From Astrocystis sublimbata (lineage: Eukaryota; Ascomycota; Sordariomycetes; Xylariales; Xylariaceae), in assembly GCA_022453515.1 (NCBI GenBank), contig JAJNNY010000039.1, positions 1-64,000 on the forward strand: a DNA stretch of 64,000 nucleotides. Direction: 5' to 3'. Shown here in pieces: positions 11,804-22,065 of this stretch; within the stretch, counting starts at the first letter, position 1, and every line of letters starts with the position of its first letter. The position numbers and the translations under genes were made by a program. The notes beneath the pieces were generated by a model. It saw nothing but the letters and a program-made list of their open reading frames with translations, was not told where the DNA came from and did no database searches.

Positions 11804-11810
11804 TATAAAT
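11804..11810 (+). promoter_or_regulatory. TATA box of GT1 gene
   Basis: TATAAAT, 145 bases before the first in-frame ATG and followed by a CT-rich leader (CTCCACTCC repeats), as in many fungal promoters. Confidence 0.5.
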
Positions 11811-11954
11811 CTCGATAAAGATCGTTGGTTTTCGAGCTGAACCCCTCATCCCATCGTCTAATGAAGTAAGATTATCAGATCACTTCCTGCCCTACTTCAC
11901 TCCTTCACTCCTCCACTCCTTTACTCCTTTACTCTGCCCGAAATTCCGAGCTCG

Positions 11955-13409
11955 ATGACAATCAACATGACGGATAGGGATCAACTGACACCCAATGGGT
12001 CGTCAGAGACTGACTCGAAGGATCCCGTCATCCTAGTCCAGTCCTTCGCGGCAACAGGCCACGCAGTCCCGCTCACACAAATCTGCCAACACCTCGTCAG
12101 TCGCGGTCTCGACTGTTATCATCTGGGAGGGACAGACTACCGGGAGATGATTGAGGCATCAGGGGCCACTTTCATACCCCTGAGTGGATTCGCCGACACA
12201 TGGATCCGCGACTGGTTGCCGCAACACCCCTTGGGGAGTGTTGATCTGGATATCATACCGTCTCTCGTCAAGCTTGTCGCCGCCACTATGCCAAGCACCC
12301 TGGAATCGCTGCGGCGTGCGCTCGTTCTGATCCGAGAGAAGGAACCGGGCCGTGAAGTTATCATCATGTCCGAGACGGGCTGCTCAGGTGGGATCATGGC
12401 GCTCAGGCTAGGTGCTCCATTGCCGGAGGGGTATTCCAAGATGCCCAAGACCATAGGCATCGGCATCTTCCCGCCCTTGTGGGCGTCTGTGGATCACTTC
12501 GACGTCTGGTCCGATGTGCCCTACGTCCCCAACGGAAACCGGCAAATCAACATCCTCATGGCCAAGCTGGCACGGGACGGCCTATACAAGGAGTCGTGGG
12601 ACATCTGGAACTACGTTCTGGAGGTATGTTCGACAGTTGAGCCGTCAGAGAGCTTATTGGGCGACCATGCAAAGGTAATCGACCATTGCCCATGGGACGC
12701 GCTCTACGCGTGCCACGACAAGATCCTCCAGATGTGTATCCCCGCGCTGGAATACCCCATCTCCGATTGGCCGCCTAATTTCGCATATGGCGGAACGCTG
12801 CCACCTAAGAAGTGGCGCACCCCTGATTTCGAGTTCCCAGACTGGTTCGAGCGAGTGCGGGAGAACAGCGCGAGGTCCGCGGTCTCTTCAAACCGCCGGA
12901 AGATCGTGGCCATCGCTCAGGGGACATTGGCCCTTGACTGGGACAATGTGCTCATCCCGACGATTGTGGGGCTCGCAGGCCGAGAAGACATCCTCGTCGT
13001 CGCCATCATATGCGTCAAAGGCGCGACACTCGATGACCACCTGCCGATACCGGTACCGGACAATGTCATCATTGTAGACTACTTCCCGTACGATCCGGTC
13101 ATCGAGCACGCAGACGTCTTCGTCTCGAATGGCAGCTTCGGCGTGTTCTCGCACTGCGTCGCGCATGGAGTGCCAATGGTTCTTTCCGGCCACACGGAGG
13201 ACAAGATAGCGTTGGGGATGAGGGGGGAGTATGCTGGATTTGCCTGCAACTTGGGGAAGAAGCAGCAGACACCCGAAGCTTTCGCGAAAGCCGTTGATAC
13301 CGTCCTCACCGATTTCAGGTACACGAGACGAGCTATGGAATTGAAGGCGGCAGCAGACAAGTTTGATGCGTTGGGTACTGTGGAGAGGGAGCTGAGAGCT
13401 CTGTTCTAG
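11955..13409 (+). CDS. GT1-family UDP-glycosyltransferase
   Basis: Predicted GT-B-fold enzyme that transfers a sugar from a UDP-sugar to a small acceptor such as a sterol, flavonoid, polyketide or xenobiotic. The frame is open for 484 aa. The N-terminal domain begins with VILVQSFAATGHAVPL, the expected position of the catalytic-base histidine in a GHxxP context. The C-terminal donor domain has DYFPYDPVIEHADVFVSNGS followed by HCVAHGVPMVLSGHTEDK, matching the donor-binding segment of MGT and sterol-glucosyltransferase-like enzymes. No signal peptide or transmembrane helix is visible, so it is probably cytosolic. A second in-frame ATG lies at codon 5. An in-frame 51-nt GTATGT...AAAG stretch (12624-12674) could be a retained or optional intron. 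The acceptor cannot be deduced. Confidence 0.85.
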   Translation: MTINMTDRDQLTPNGSSETDSKDPVILVQSFAATGHAVPLTQICQHLVSRGLDCYHLGGTDYREMIEASGATFIPLSGFADTWIRDWLPQHPLGSVDLDIIPSLVKLVAATMPSTLESLRRALVLIREKEPGREVIIMSETGCSGGIMALRLGAPLPEGYSKMPKTIGIGIFPPLWASVDHFDVWSDVPYVPNGNRQINILMAKLARDGLYKESWDIWNYVLEVCSTVEPSESLLGDHAKVIDHCPWDALYACHDKILQMCIPALEYPISDWPPNFAYGGTLPPKKWRTPDFEFPDWFERVRENSARSAVSSNRRKIVAIAQGTLALDWDNVLIPTIVGLAGREDILVVAIICVKGATLDDHLPIPVPDNVIIVDYFPYDPVIEHADVFVSNGSFGVFSHCVAHGVPMVLSGHTEDKIALGMRGEYAGFACNLGKKQQTPEAFAKAVDTVLTDFRYTRRAMELKAAADKFDALGTVERELRALF

Positions 13410-14287
13410 TCACCGGATACTCATCCTCGAGGGCATCCCTCGCTGTAGAACCAGGCTCTCGCTCGCTTCTTCAACAATGAAGGGACAAACACCGCCGGCA
13501 ATGCTGTCTGCGTTGTATGTCTGTTAAATGACCCTATCATGTGCACCTGATTCCATTTTTGTTTGTTAGCTCGAACGCTATGCTTGAGAAGCTATAATCA
13601 GCCTAAAATTCCCCTGGCGGGTAGGACATTGCGGGGGGCAGCTCGGTGTAGAATCCCGGCCAATCGGTCAGGTCAGAGAGTGGCTGAAAGAGGGCCTCCT
13701 AGTGAGATTGATCCAGGCCCATCACCAGTCTAGGCCCCTAGGGTGCTAGGTTAGCTGGCTAGCCAAGTATGCCAAGTTAGGGATGGGCATACTAAGCTGT
13801 CAAGCTGTCAGAACCTTCAAACATGTGAGAACCCAATTCTCGAACGGGAATTGCCATTTCAAGATCGTTAAATGTTTGGGGATTGCTTCAGCCCGATGCG
13901 AAAGTATTCCTGAGCTCTTGAATACACATGTTAGACGTCGGCTGGCGAACCGGGTGATATGGAAAGCTATTGTCTGAATCAGCGCGTTTTGTAAGTTCGC
14001 TACGTCATAATTACCTATCTACTTGATCAACGAACTCGGTTACAGTACACGCCCGGCAGATGCTATTCATAGGTTCATAGTATAGTGACGCACAACATGC
14101 AGCATGCAGAAATGAGAGCGACCAATGGGCGGCAGGGCGGCCTCTCACTCAGAAAGTACCTAGGTAGGTAGTGGTATCAATCAACAATGTAAATTGTCTG
14201 TCAAATGGGAAAAAGGTATCATAACTTCATAAAAGGAACCTCGGTAAACGTAACCAGCGCACTCGAAAGGACACAGGCACTTTGGGA
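13410..14287. other. Gene-free interval between convergent genes
   Basis: Holds the 3' ends of the GT1 gene and of the LURP-one-related gene. A CCTAGGTAGGTAG tract occurs at 14159-14171. No coding frame is supported. Confidence 0.4.
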
Positions 14288-15039
14288 CTAGCTCTGCCCC
14301 TGCTCCTTCTTGTCGTCCATGCAGATGCACATGGCGGCAATGATGGCCATGTCCACGTTGGGCGCGACCGTCACGGCGTACGTGTCCTGGCCCGTGAACA
14401 TCTCGCGCGCGTTGAAGAACTTGCGGTCGATGGTCGCCACGGGCTGTCCGGTGCCCTCGTCTGTAATGTCGGCCTTGGTGTCGAAGAAGTTGCCCTTGAC
14501 CATCAGGGTTTCGTCCTTGCCCGACATTGACTTGAAGGTGCATATCATCTTGGTGCCACCGACTATTGATCATTAATTAGTATGCCAAGCTGCGCCAAGC
14601 CCGAACTGGGCTGAGTCTAGGGTTCTTCGCTTCTTCGGGTTCTGCCCAGGGCAGCTGAGAGGAGCGAGGATGCGATGCGGGGTGGATGGCAGGGGGGCGG
14701 CGCAGGTATGTAGGTGGACTCACTGTTGAATTTGCTCTTCACCTCAAACAGCGCGTTGCCGTTGGCGTCCTCGGCGTAGTATGTTGTGTGCAGCGCGATC
14801 AACTTCTTGCGGATGACGAACAGCTCGGTGCCGCTCATGTCGCAGAAGTGTTGTCGGTTGGAAAGCGAGAACGTCTCGCCCTTGACTTGGAAGACCGGTT
14901 GGCCGTTGGCTAGCTTGATGTCGAAGCTGTCGCCCGACAGTGACATGACTTTCTCTTTCAGCACCAGCGCCTCAGGCTGTCTTGCAATGAATTGCGCGAA
15001 CAGCCCGATCTGCTGTGGGTAGGGAGCGATCTGCGCCAT
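14288..15039 (-). CDS. LURP-one-related (LOR, tubby-like fold) protein
   Basis: Member of the LOR/DUF567 family, which has a 12-stranded barrel around a central helix like Tubby and phospholipid scramblases. The molecular role in fungi is unknown, and membrane or phosphoinositide binding is a family-level guess. Exons are 15039-14724 and 14562-14288, with a 161-nt intron (GTGAGT...ATAG) splitting an isoleucine codon, giving 196 aa, the usual size. Visible family features are the N-terminal segment LVLKEKVMSLSGDSFDI, the strand pattern NGQPVFQVKGE, the internal repeat ALFEVKSKF, and the C-terminal hydrophobic helix AIIAAMCICMD. The next step of the barrel, FKSMSGKDETLMVKGN, is in exon 2. No signal peptide is seen. 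Confidence 0.88.
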
Positions 15040-16532
15040 GATGGACTTTGACTTGGATTCTTGTGCGGAGGAGTAAGAGAGGCTATTCGGATTTGTTGAT
15101 CTCGAGGTGTCGGTAGTATGGGGTATATGAGTCGTAGCGATAGGATTAAATGCTGAAGTTGCTAATATGTCAATGTGTGTATGAGGGATCCTGCCTGAAG
15201 ATGGAAAAGAACATGGCTACAGTTATATATTCTTGATGCAAACACTTGTATAACCCATTCAATTTTTGTCCCAAGTCACATCAACGGACCTCTAGTGAAT
15301 GGGCCTTCCCTGCTCTGGGCTGAGCTCTCGGTTGTGACAGTTGAAGGTCTCCCAATCAGATGAGGTAAAACCTGTACCAACGCGACGTGGTAAAGTCCTA
15401 GACTAAAAATAACACTCCTTAGCCATCATCATGCTCTAAGAGGTAAGATCTGGGTACTACTAGGCTAGATCGAGGTGCGATTTAGAGGGTCGCAAGGCTT
15501 AACCAACTATCAAAGCGGCAAAATGACAAGGAGAATGGGGCCCAGGCCCAAAGCTTCTTTTGCACAGCCATCATGTTGGGCGAGGGCGAGTTTGGGTGGC
15601 CAATGGACGGTAGCGTACTTTGACCAATTGGCTCCCTCAGACGCGAAACTGCAACCCCCTTGAATGCTGGTTCGTCCATTATCTGGCTCCCTACCATCCC
15701 TTCGAGCCATGTAGCAAGCAAAAGCATTGTGGATTGCACGAAGGCAAACCGACCGGTACGAGAAGGGAGGCGGGCGCACTGTATATTACACAGTGCCAGG
15801 ACTATCGACACAGTTACCGTCATTGTGAAGAGCATCAATCAGTCTGTCAAATGCATATGTATTAAATGTTCAGCCCGAAGCAAATGGAGATCGAAGAGCT
15901 ATTAGTATATGAATCAGTTCTTACACCTGAAACCCTGAATAGACATGTATTAATATAAGTAACATTTAGCAATAAATAATCAGGTGACGCAGTAATCATG
16001 AATATGCACTAGACGAATATCAAGCTATTCATAAATATCCCTTATCGAGTCACTAGAATCGCTGTAATACTATACACAAATATCACGTGTTGTAAAGAAC
16101 TAAATTCGTTACTCATTTCTTCAGAAAGGAGAAGGGGGGGGAGGTGATGAAAGGTTTCATCGGATACTGCATCCTTTTCAGGGCATCTTGACTTATGATT
16201 TGATCCCGTGATAGGACCCCTCATATCCTATAAAAAAGGTCAACTCAAGGGCTTGCCATCTATGCCCGTCCATCTTGGGAACCCGTTCTCGACACGACCG
16301 GTGTCATCGGTGACTAGGAGGCATGAACCCCCCAGAAGATGTATGAGTGGCATATAACGGAGATGAGATGGAATAAGTCGGGTTACGTATATGAGGAAAA
16401 CCGCATCCCAATGGTTGCGAATATTACTCACATCCGGCCATGGAGAGCAATGAAGCCCAACCAATCCGGTTGCACACTGCTACCCCAGATTTGCCTAATC
16501 AACACCAGTTGGATGATATGCAGCACGTGAAG
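15040..16532. other. Gene-free interval, about 1.5 kb
   Basis: The 5' part is the promoter of the minus-strand LOR gene. A minus-strand frame at 15482-15838 has a hydrophobic N-terminus but no further support. An E-box-like CACGTG lies at 16524-16529, just upstream of the DUF1996 gene's TATA-like element. No RNA gene is seen. Confidence 0.35.
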
Positions 16533-16541
16533 TATATTAAA
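16533..16541 (+). promoter_or_regulatory. TATA-like element of DUF1996 gene
   Basis: TATATTAAA, 192 bases before the start codon and 4 bases after a CACGTG palindrome. Plausible core promoter for the downstream gene. Confidence 0.4.
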
Positions 16542-16724
16542 GCGCCCGTGCACTGTCATCTTTCATACGGCAGTTACTTGCCGGTAGGTTCTCTTGTCAC
16601 TGCCATTGTAATATAGAGCCTAGGTCACGACTTGAGATCTCTCTGTCCTCATCTCTTCAAATAAGACTAATCTCCAGTTCTGCTTCCTTCATTGACATTG
16701 CCTGCACGTGTGAATACCGACAAA

Positions 16725-17919
16725 ATGGAGTTTTTGATGTTCCTTCTCATGGGCACGGCCTCGGCCCTCACAGACATTGAGCACAAGCCGTTCATGCGTA
16801 AGAACATCGACCCGATCGTGACACCCGGCCAGTATGTCTCGCACATGCACTCATTCTACGGATCGGACGTTGTCACGAAAGATCTTCCCACAACAGCGGA
16901 ATTACAAAAGGGATGTCCTTCGGGAGAGAACCCTAACGACATGTCGATTTATTGTACGTAGAGAGTTCATTTTCGATGCACACCATAGCAATCATAGACT
17001 CAACCAGATATCTTGATCAGGGGCGCCGACTCTCTATTACGTCAACGGCAACACATACACCGAGATATATCCCGCTACTTTCAAGACATATTACGAGCAG
17101 ATCGATCATGCGGAGATTCCATTCCCCCCCAACTTCTACTCCGTTGCCGGGAACCCGAACGCCACAAGTCAGGTAGACATTGGTGAGTGTGTGGTTTCTT
17201 CATAAGAGAAAAAAGGACATACGACTCCGATCATGTGCAGACTCGAGCTTATTTGAATGGTCATGACAGACGAAAAGATCACTGCTATCACATGTTGGTG
17301 CGACGGCAATGGCCCCGAAGACCGTAACTCCCGCCCGAGGGCGGCGTTCCCGCGATCGACGTGCAGTGCTCATATGCAAGCCATCCTCCGGTTTCCCGAT
17401 TGCGTGGACCCCAACAACATCACGGACTACACCTACGCCGCCGCACACGGTGGCAGATGTCCTTCGAACATGAAGCGCATGCCGTCTCTCCGCTTCTCTA
17501 TCCGCTACAACACGCGTAGCGCCATTCCGCAGGGATGGAAGGGTGTGCCGCCTTTCAAACTGTCTTGCGGTGAGGTATGCATCTGATTTATTCTATTACC
17601 ACATCTTTCGTTTTCATTCTCGTGCTTATTCTTGTTCTCGTTCGCATCGCCAATGGATGGAGGTTATCTCTTGCTCATGCTGTGATGCATAAAACAGATT
17701 GGCGACGGCTATTGCCTTCACGGCGATTTCATCAACGGGTGGTACGAGGATGCGGCGCAGACTATGCTGAAGGCGAAAGGGCAGGGTTTCATGAGAATCG
17801 ATGGCGCGCATGGGATCGGGAAGAAGTTCAGCTCGTGCAAAACGAAGGATGCGGACCCCGACCACGGAACGAGCGATTATCTCAAGAGTCTGGAGATGAT
17901 GAAGATGGCAAAGGATTAG
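16725..17919 (+). CDS. DUF1996 secreted protein
   Basis: Fungal secreted protein of the DUF1996 family, function unknown, often found as extracellular or wall-associated proteins. Exons are 16725-16953, 17021-17182, 17270-17574 and 17698-17919 (305 aa), with introns of 67, 87 and 123 nt. All junction phases close and each exon matches the family order. A weak, short signal peptide (MEFLMFLLMGTASA) is followed by PGQYVSHMHSFYGSD, TTAELQKGCPSGENPNDMS, WAPTLYYVNGNTYTEIYP, CPSNMKRMPSLRFSIRYN and GDGYCLHGDFINGWYEDA. The start is the first ATG that gives the signal segment. It is relatively short for the family because it lacks a C-terminal Ser/Thr or WSC-type extension. The third exon boundary (17270) is the least certain, since nearby AG sites exist. 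Confidence 0.88.
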
Positions 17920-18936
17920 GGGATAGTGAGTTGGGTGCAGCTGAGGTTGTCATTGTGCGCTCATACTGCAACACATGATATTGCTGGGATATTTAGATGT
18001 GTTCGTCTTTGTCCCATGCTATTCATGTCCCTATTTCGAACAAGATTCTATAACTCCATGGCAGGTAATGCCTCGGAGACTCTGTGATTGTGCGATGGTG
18101 TTGTATGCGGTCGGGGGAGATGGTCTAGAAAAACACCGAGATTCCCTTGGGGCGTTGCATCTCGAGGACCGACTCCCACCATTCCTCGCTGCTTGATCAT
18201 GAAGATCTGAAGATGCTTGTAACTTTCATTTGTGTGGTGGACCACGCCGCGCCACTGATTCGTTGCCCCTGGTCCCGCCAGAAGTGTTCAACATCTATGG
18301 CCAATCGTTAACAAGGGACCGTGTTGGACTTCGGCTGGCCATCTCCTTTACAACATTAACTTCTATGAGCCCTCACCAGGCTCATTTCATACCGTTGACC
18401 CATATGCGCGTATTATGGCTGTTTCGAGCGGTTTGCTCTGTGTCGTGATTCCACGGGTTTGCACCCTGCCTTGCTCCGAGCGCCACGCTGACCATCGCGG
18501 GGGCCAGAGTTGCTAGGGAACAGGGGCACAGCGCTCCCCGCAGCATAGGACTTTGAACACGAACGGCGCGGGCGCATTGCAACAGGATGTTGAGTAGCAA
18601 TCAAGTATTTGCTCTCGGCTGTCGATGGCTAAAAGATTCACGAATGATGAATGAATCGAGGGGCTGGCATGAGCCAACCTCATCAGGCACTCTTGGCACG
18701 CTAATCGTTATCCCCTCTTGCCCCTGTGCAAGCAGCGTTTGTTTGCTGATCCTTGCAGAACTGGAACGGCGATAAGTATCAAGAGCCGCCATTGAAAGAG
18801 TCTACACATAAGCTGATACTTCCCTCCCCATGCTCACCTGATAATACATGGGGGTTCAAACCCCACTTACAGCCACAAGAGTACATACACATAAGCCACC
18901 TTATATAACAATATATATATTCCAAGAACCCAAACA
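17920..18936. other. Gene-free interval downstream of DUF1996
   Basis: No supported coding frame. At 18850-18870 a GGGGGTTCAAACCCCAC sequence mimics a tRNA T-arm, but no matching acceptor or D-arm precedes it. AT-rich dinucleotide tracts occur near 18905-18920. Confidence 0.35.
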
Positions 18937-18992
18937 CTAGATCTAACCTAAACCCTAACTACTAACCCTAGATCTAACCCTAACCCTAATAG
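18937..18992 (-). repeat. Interstitial telomere-like (TTAGGG) tract
   Basis: On the plus strand the tract reads as variants and perfect copies of CCCTAA, including CTAACCCTAACCCTAAT at its right end and two copies of CTAGATCTAACC. TTAGGG is the usual telomere unit of filamentous ascomycetes. The copies are degenerate on the left. An (AAT)n tract follows directly on the right. Confidence 0.65.
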
Positions 18993-18998
18993 TAGGTG

Positions 18999-19650
18999 TA
19001 TTATTATTATTATTATTATTCTATTTAACGCCCGGGAAAGGCCCATGAAATGGGGTAGTAATCAGTCGAGGTTCCTTTCCGAAGCCTCCCATAGGGCATA
19101 GGGGCGTGTCTGGCTGTAAGAGCAGCTCCCACATCAGACAAATCTAGCCAACAGGCGCCGTGGTGTTCTCGTAGGGGGTCCCTTCCTCCGGTTGAAGGGC
19201 GCGCCTATGTGCTAATACATGTTGAAATCAAGCAAAGAAAGCTAGCCGTAGGCCTTGATCGCCACCCCGAGGGTGTAGAGTAGTGTTTGCCGTACCGTAC
19301 CCGGAGATACTACGGGCAAGTAGAGGGAATAAAAAGAGAGAAAACAAAACAAAACAGATAAGCCAAACCCTGCGCCAACTCCAAAAACTCCCAGGCGCGT
19401 ATGTCGCGTGCCCAATCCGTTATCCTGCCGCCTGTCCCGCGATAGCGTAAGGGTTACGCAGATCCCCGTACACCCCCGTTAGGCGGACAAATGCTTTGAA
19501 CGCCTCTGGGCGCGTCATTAACTTCTCGAGGTACTCCCGCCAGCTTGTCAGCGAGGCGGGCCGCTTCCGAGGCCTCTCCGGCCATCTCCAGAAATGCCGC
19601 CGTGCCCGGCGGCAGCGCACAAAGTGTGGCATAGGTGTAGCGTTAAGTAC
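18999..19650 (-). mobile_element. Decayed, 5'-truncated retroelement remnant (probable)
   Basis: Read on the minus strand, this block starts with a coding-like stretch (about 19650-19420) that ends in a stop after ...NPYAIAGQAAG. About 400 bases of GC-rich non-coding sequence follow, then an (AAT)n simple-repeat tail at 19020-18999, then the telomere-like tract. The coding part needs one frameshift. One frame reads ATLCALPPGTAAFLEMAGEA and the next frame continues SWREYLEKLMTRPEAFKAF. Coding end, 3' untranslated region, simple-repeat tail and target repeat, in that order, are the layout of a non-LTR retrotransposon inserted into TTAGGG repeats. No reverse-transcriptase motif remains, so the class is inference. 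A single CTAACCC occurs at about 19676, beyond the other end. Confidence 0.42.
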
Positions 19651-20377
19651 CTACCCTGTTTCTAGGAGTGGGGTCTCTAACCCTTTCGGGGATGTATTAT
19701 CAGGTGAGCATGGGGGGGGGGAAATATCAGCTTGTCTGATCACTCCCATTGAAAGACTCAAGATTGCAGGGGGATTGTTGAATTGAAATAGAACAAAATG
19801 AAACATGACACTCATCATGTGTCCGTTGGGTAAGAGCAAACATGGAGAGCACCTGTATTAGCTGTAATGCATTCGCTACAAAGCGCAGCCCATTATGGAT
19901 TCCAGATCTGACAGGCGAGCTTCACGCTCGGCTCGATCCTCACCCGAAATGATCTCACAGTTACATCAAATCCTACTATCAGGACTCCGTTTCTTGTTCC
20001 ATTGTTGTATTCATACTGAGTCTGGCTAGACTATTACCGACGGGCAATGCCAAGACATTTTATCTTCTCGGATCGGCCGCTAGGCGCGGAAACTCCAGCT
20101 TCCACCCGCAAAGCTAGGGTACAAAAAGTCAAATGCAACAGCAGCTGCCAATCAGAGATCCATGCCCAAGTTGGAATAGGCATGGCCTAGGCCTAGTGCT
20201 CACGCGAGTCTATATGTTCGAATACTAATTACAATCCGTTCCGTGCTGCCAGCGCCCGCGTGGGCTCACATCATTTATGAGGGGGGTTATCGTGAACTCC
20301 AAGATGAGTTCCTCTCGGACTGCCTCTCAATCATCTCATGTCTTCTACATGAACTCTTTACTTGTAGAGTTGGCGAT
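19651..20377. other. Intergenic and promoter region of BBE gene
   Basis: No gene is supported. It includes a poly-G run near 19710 and the upstream region of the FAD oxidoreductase. The frame of that gene is open upstream of its ATG to about 20243, but no in-frame ATG precedes 20378. Confidence 0.35.
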
Positions 20378-22065
20378 ATGAGGGTTCCATCTGTATTCGT
20401 TCCGAGCTGCTGGCTTCTTGCAGGACTCGCTGCAGCAGCCAGAACTTGTCCCAGCCAGGATTGTGTTCGTCATTATCTCTGATCCCTGAGGTTATTTGCC
20501 TTATTCTGACAAGCGAAATAGTGCAACGCCCTCTCTAAACACCTGCCCCACGACCAGGTATACAGCCCTTCGACGCCCAGCTACGTGGATCGCATCAAAT
20601 CGTACTTCTCCGTCAGCGCCGCCCTGCAGCCTTGGTGCATAGTGCTGCCGTCGTCGGCCCAAGAGGTCTCAAGCGTGATCCAGATCCTGACGGAGCATCA
20701 ATGTCCCTTCGGGATCTTGAGTGGAGGTCATGGGGTGTTTCCGGGCGCGAACAGTGTCCAGAGTGGTGTTACAATTGATCTGGGTGAGAGATACAGCAGC
20801 CTTATCGCTATTTGAAGACTTAACATGTTTCATTGCTAACGGCAACAAGGTCTGATGAATGCCACTACATATGATGTCGAAAGTAAGACAGCTTCTATCC
20901 AGCCTGGAAGCCGCTGGAAGCCGGTATTCGAGACCTTGGCCAGGCACGGAGTGGCCGTGACAGGTGGGCGAGACAGCGACGTGGGTGCCGGAGGGTTCTT
21001 GCTTGGAGGGGGTAACTCCTTCTGGTCAGCGTCGCACGGATGGGCTTGCGACAACGTGGTGAACTTCGAGGTTGTTCTTGCCGATGGTCGCATCGTGAAC
21101 GCCAATGCTGATGACCATGCGGATCTCTGGACTGCCCTCAAAGGCGGATCTGGCAACTTCGGGATAGTGACTCGATTCGACATGAAGACTATCGAGTACT
21201 CGAACCCCCAGAACCACATATACGGCGGCTCTCTCACATACAAGCCCGAATCGACGAAGGAAGCCATAGCCGCCTTGGTAGACTACGTCGACAATCAATC
21301 GAAAGACCTCGCAAGCCATGCGTACACCGTATGGGGCCACATACCTAGCATTGGGGCGATCATCATGTCGTTCATTGCAAATGTCTTGAATGATGATTCC
21401 ACCTCGACCTTTGATGGCATATTGGGCGTTCCTGGGATGACTAGCAGTAGTGTGCGGTCTGACGTTATCGGGAACTTCACAGACGAAATCCTATCACCAA
21501 AAGGCTATCGGTAGGTTCTGCTGGACACCATCAATAATGCTGGAGAGCCGCTGATCATTGCAGAAACATATGGGAAACAAGCGCCTACAAGAACGATGCT
21601 CGCGTGATCCAGTTTGCCGTGGACAAGTTCAACGAGATTGCGCCGCGTATCGAAGCAGCGGTGTCACCCGAAAATCTCATCCTCGTCGCAGGCAGCTTCC
21701 AACCCCTCACAAAGTCAATGGTCAGTCAAGGTGCGGCCAACGGCGGTAACGTGCTAGGGCTGGAGGAACGGGTAGAAGAGAGTAACGGGGTGCTGTTCAA
21801 CGCCGTGGTGAGTCTGGCAGGTGCCAAAAATGAGAAAGCTGCCTTGCCACTCATGCGTGAGTGGATGGACTCTGTTGATGAGTTTGCAAAGAGCGCGGAC
21901 CTCAGCTGGGGTTGGAGGTATCTGAATTACGCCTATGCCGGACAAGATCCGATCGCATCGTACGGCTCGGACTCTGTTGAGAAGATCAAGGCTGCAGCTG
22001 CGAAGTATGATCCTCATGGGGTCTTCCAAAAGTTGCGGATGTCTGGTTTCAAGATACCTACATGA
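20378..22065 (+). CDS. Secreted FAD-linked oxidoreductase, berberine-bridge type
   Basis: Predicted extracellular flavoprotein of the vanillyl-alcohol-oxidase/berberine-bridge superfamily, which oxidises sugars, alkaloids or other secondary metabolites with O2. Exons are 20378-20464, 20522-20783, 20850-21510 and 21564-22065 (503 aa). The start gives a signal peptide (about residues 1-20, ending in GLAAAA). The FAD-binding PCMH part shows QPWCIVLPSSAQEVSSVIQ and ILSGGHG, where His99 is the expected covalent flavin ligand, then VGAGGFLLGGGNSFWS and GWACDNVVNFEVVLADG. The C-terminal BBE segment includes YLNYAYAGQDPIASYG and KYDPHGVFQKL. At the second covalent site, where bicovalent members carry cysteine, the sequence reads GGRDSDVGAGG, so mono-covalent FAD is likely. 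The first intron donor, GTTCGT, is weak but gives the correct frame. Confidence 0.88.

Noticed and set aside
15482..15838. 118-codon minus-strand frame with hydrophobic N-terminus
   Set aside because: The remaining sequence is not protein-like, and no promoter, intron or cysteine pattern supports a secreted protein.
18850..18870. tRNA T-arm-like GGGTTCAAACCC
   Set aside because: No acceptor-stem partner, D-arm or anticodon arm is found upstream at the required spacing.
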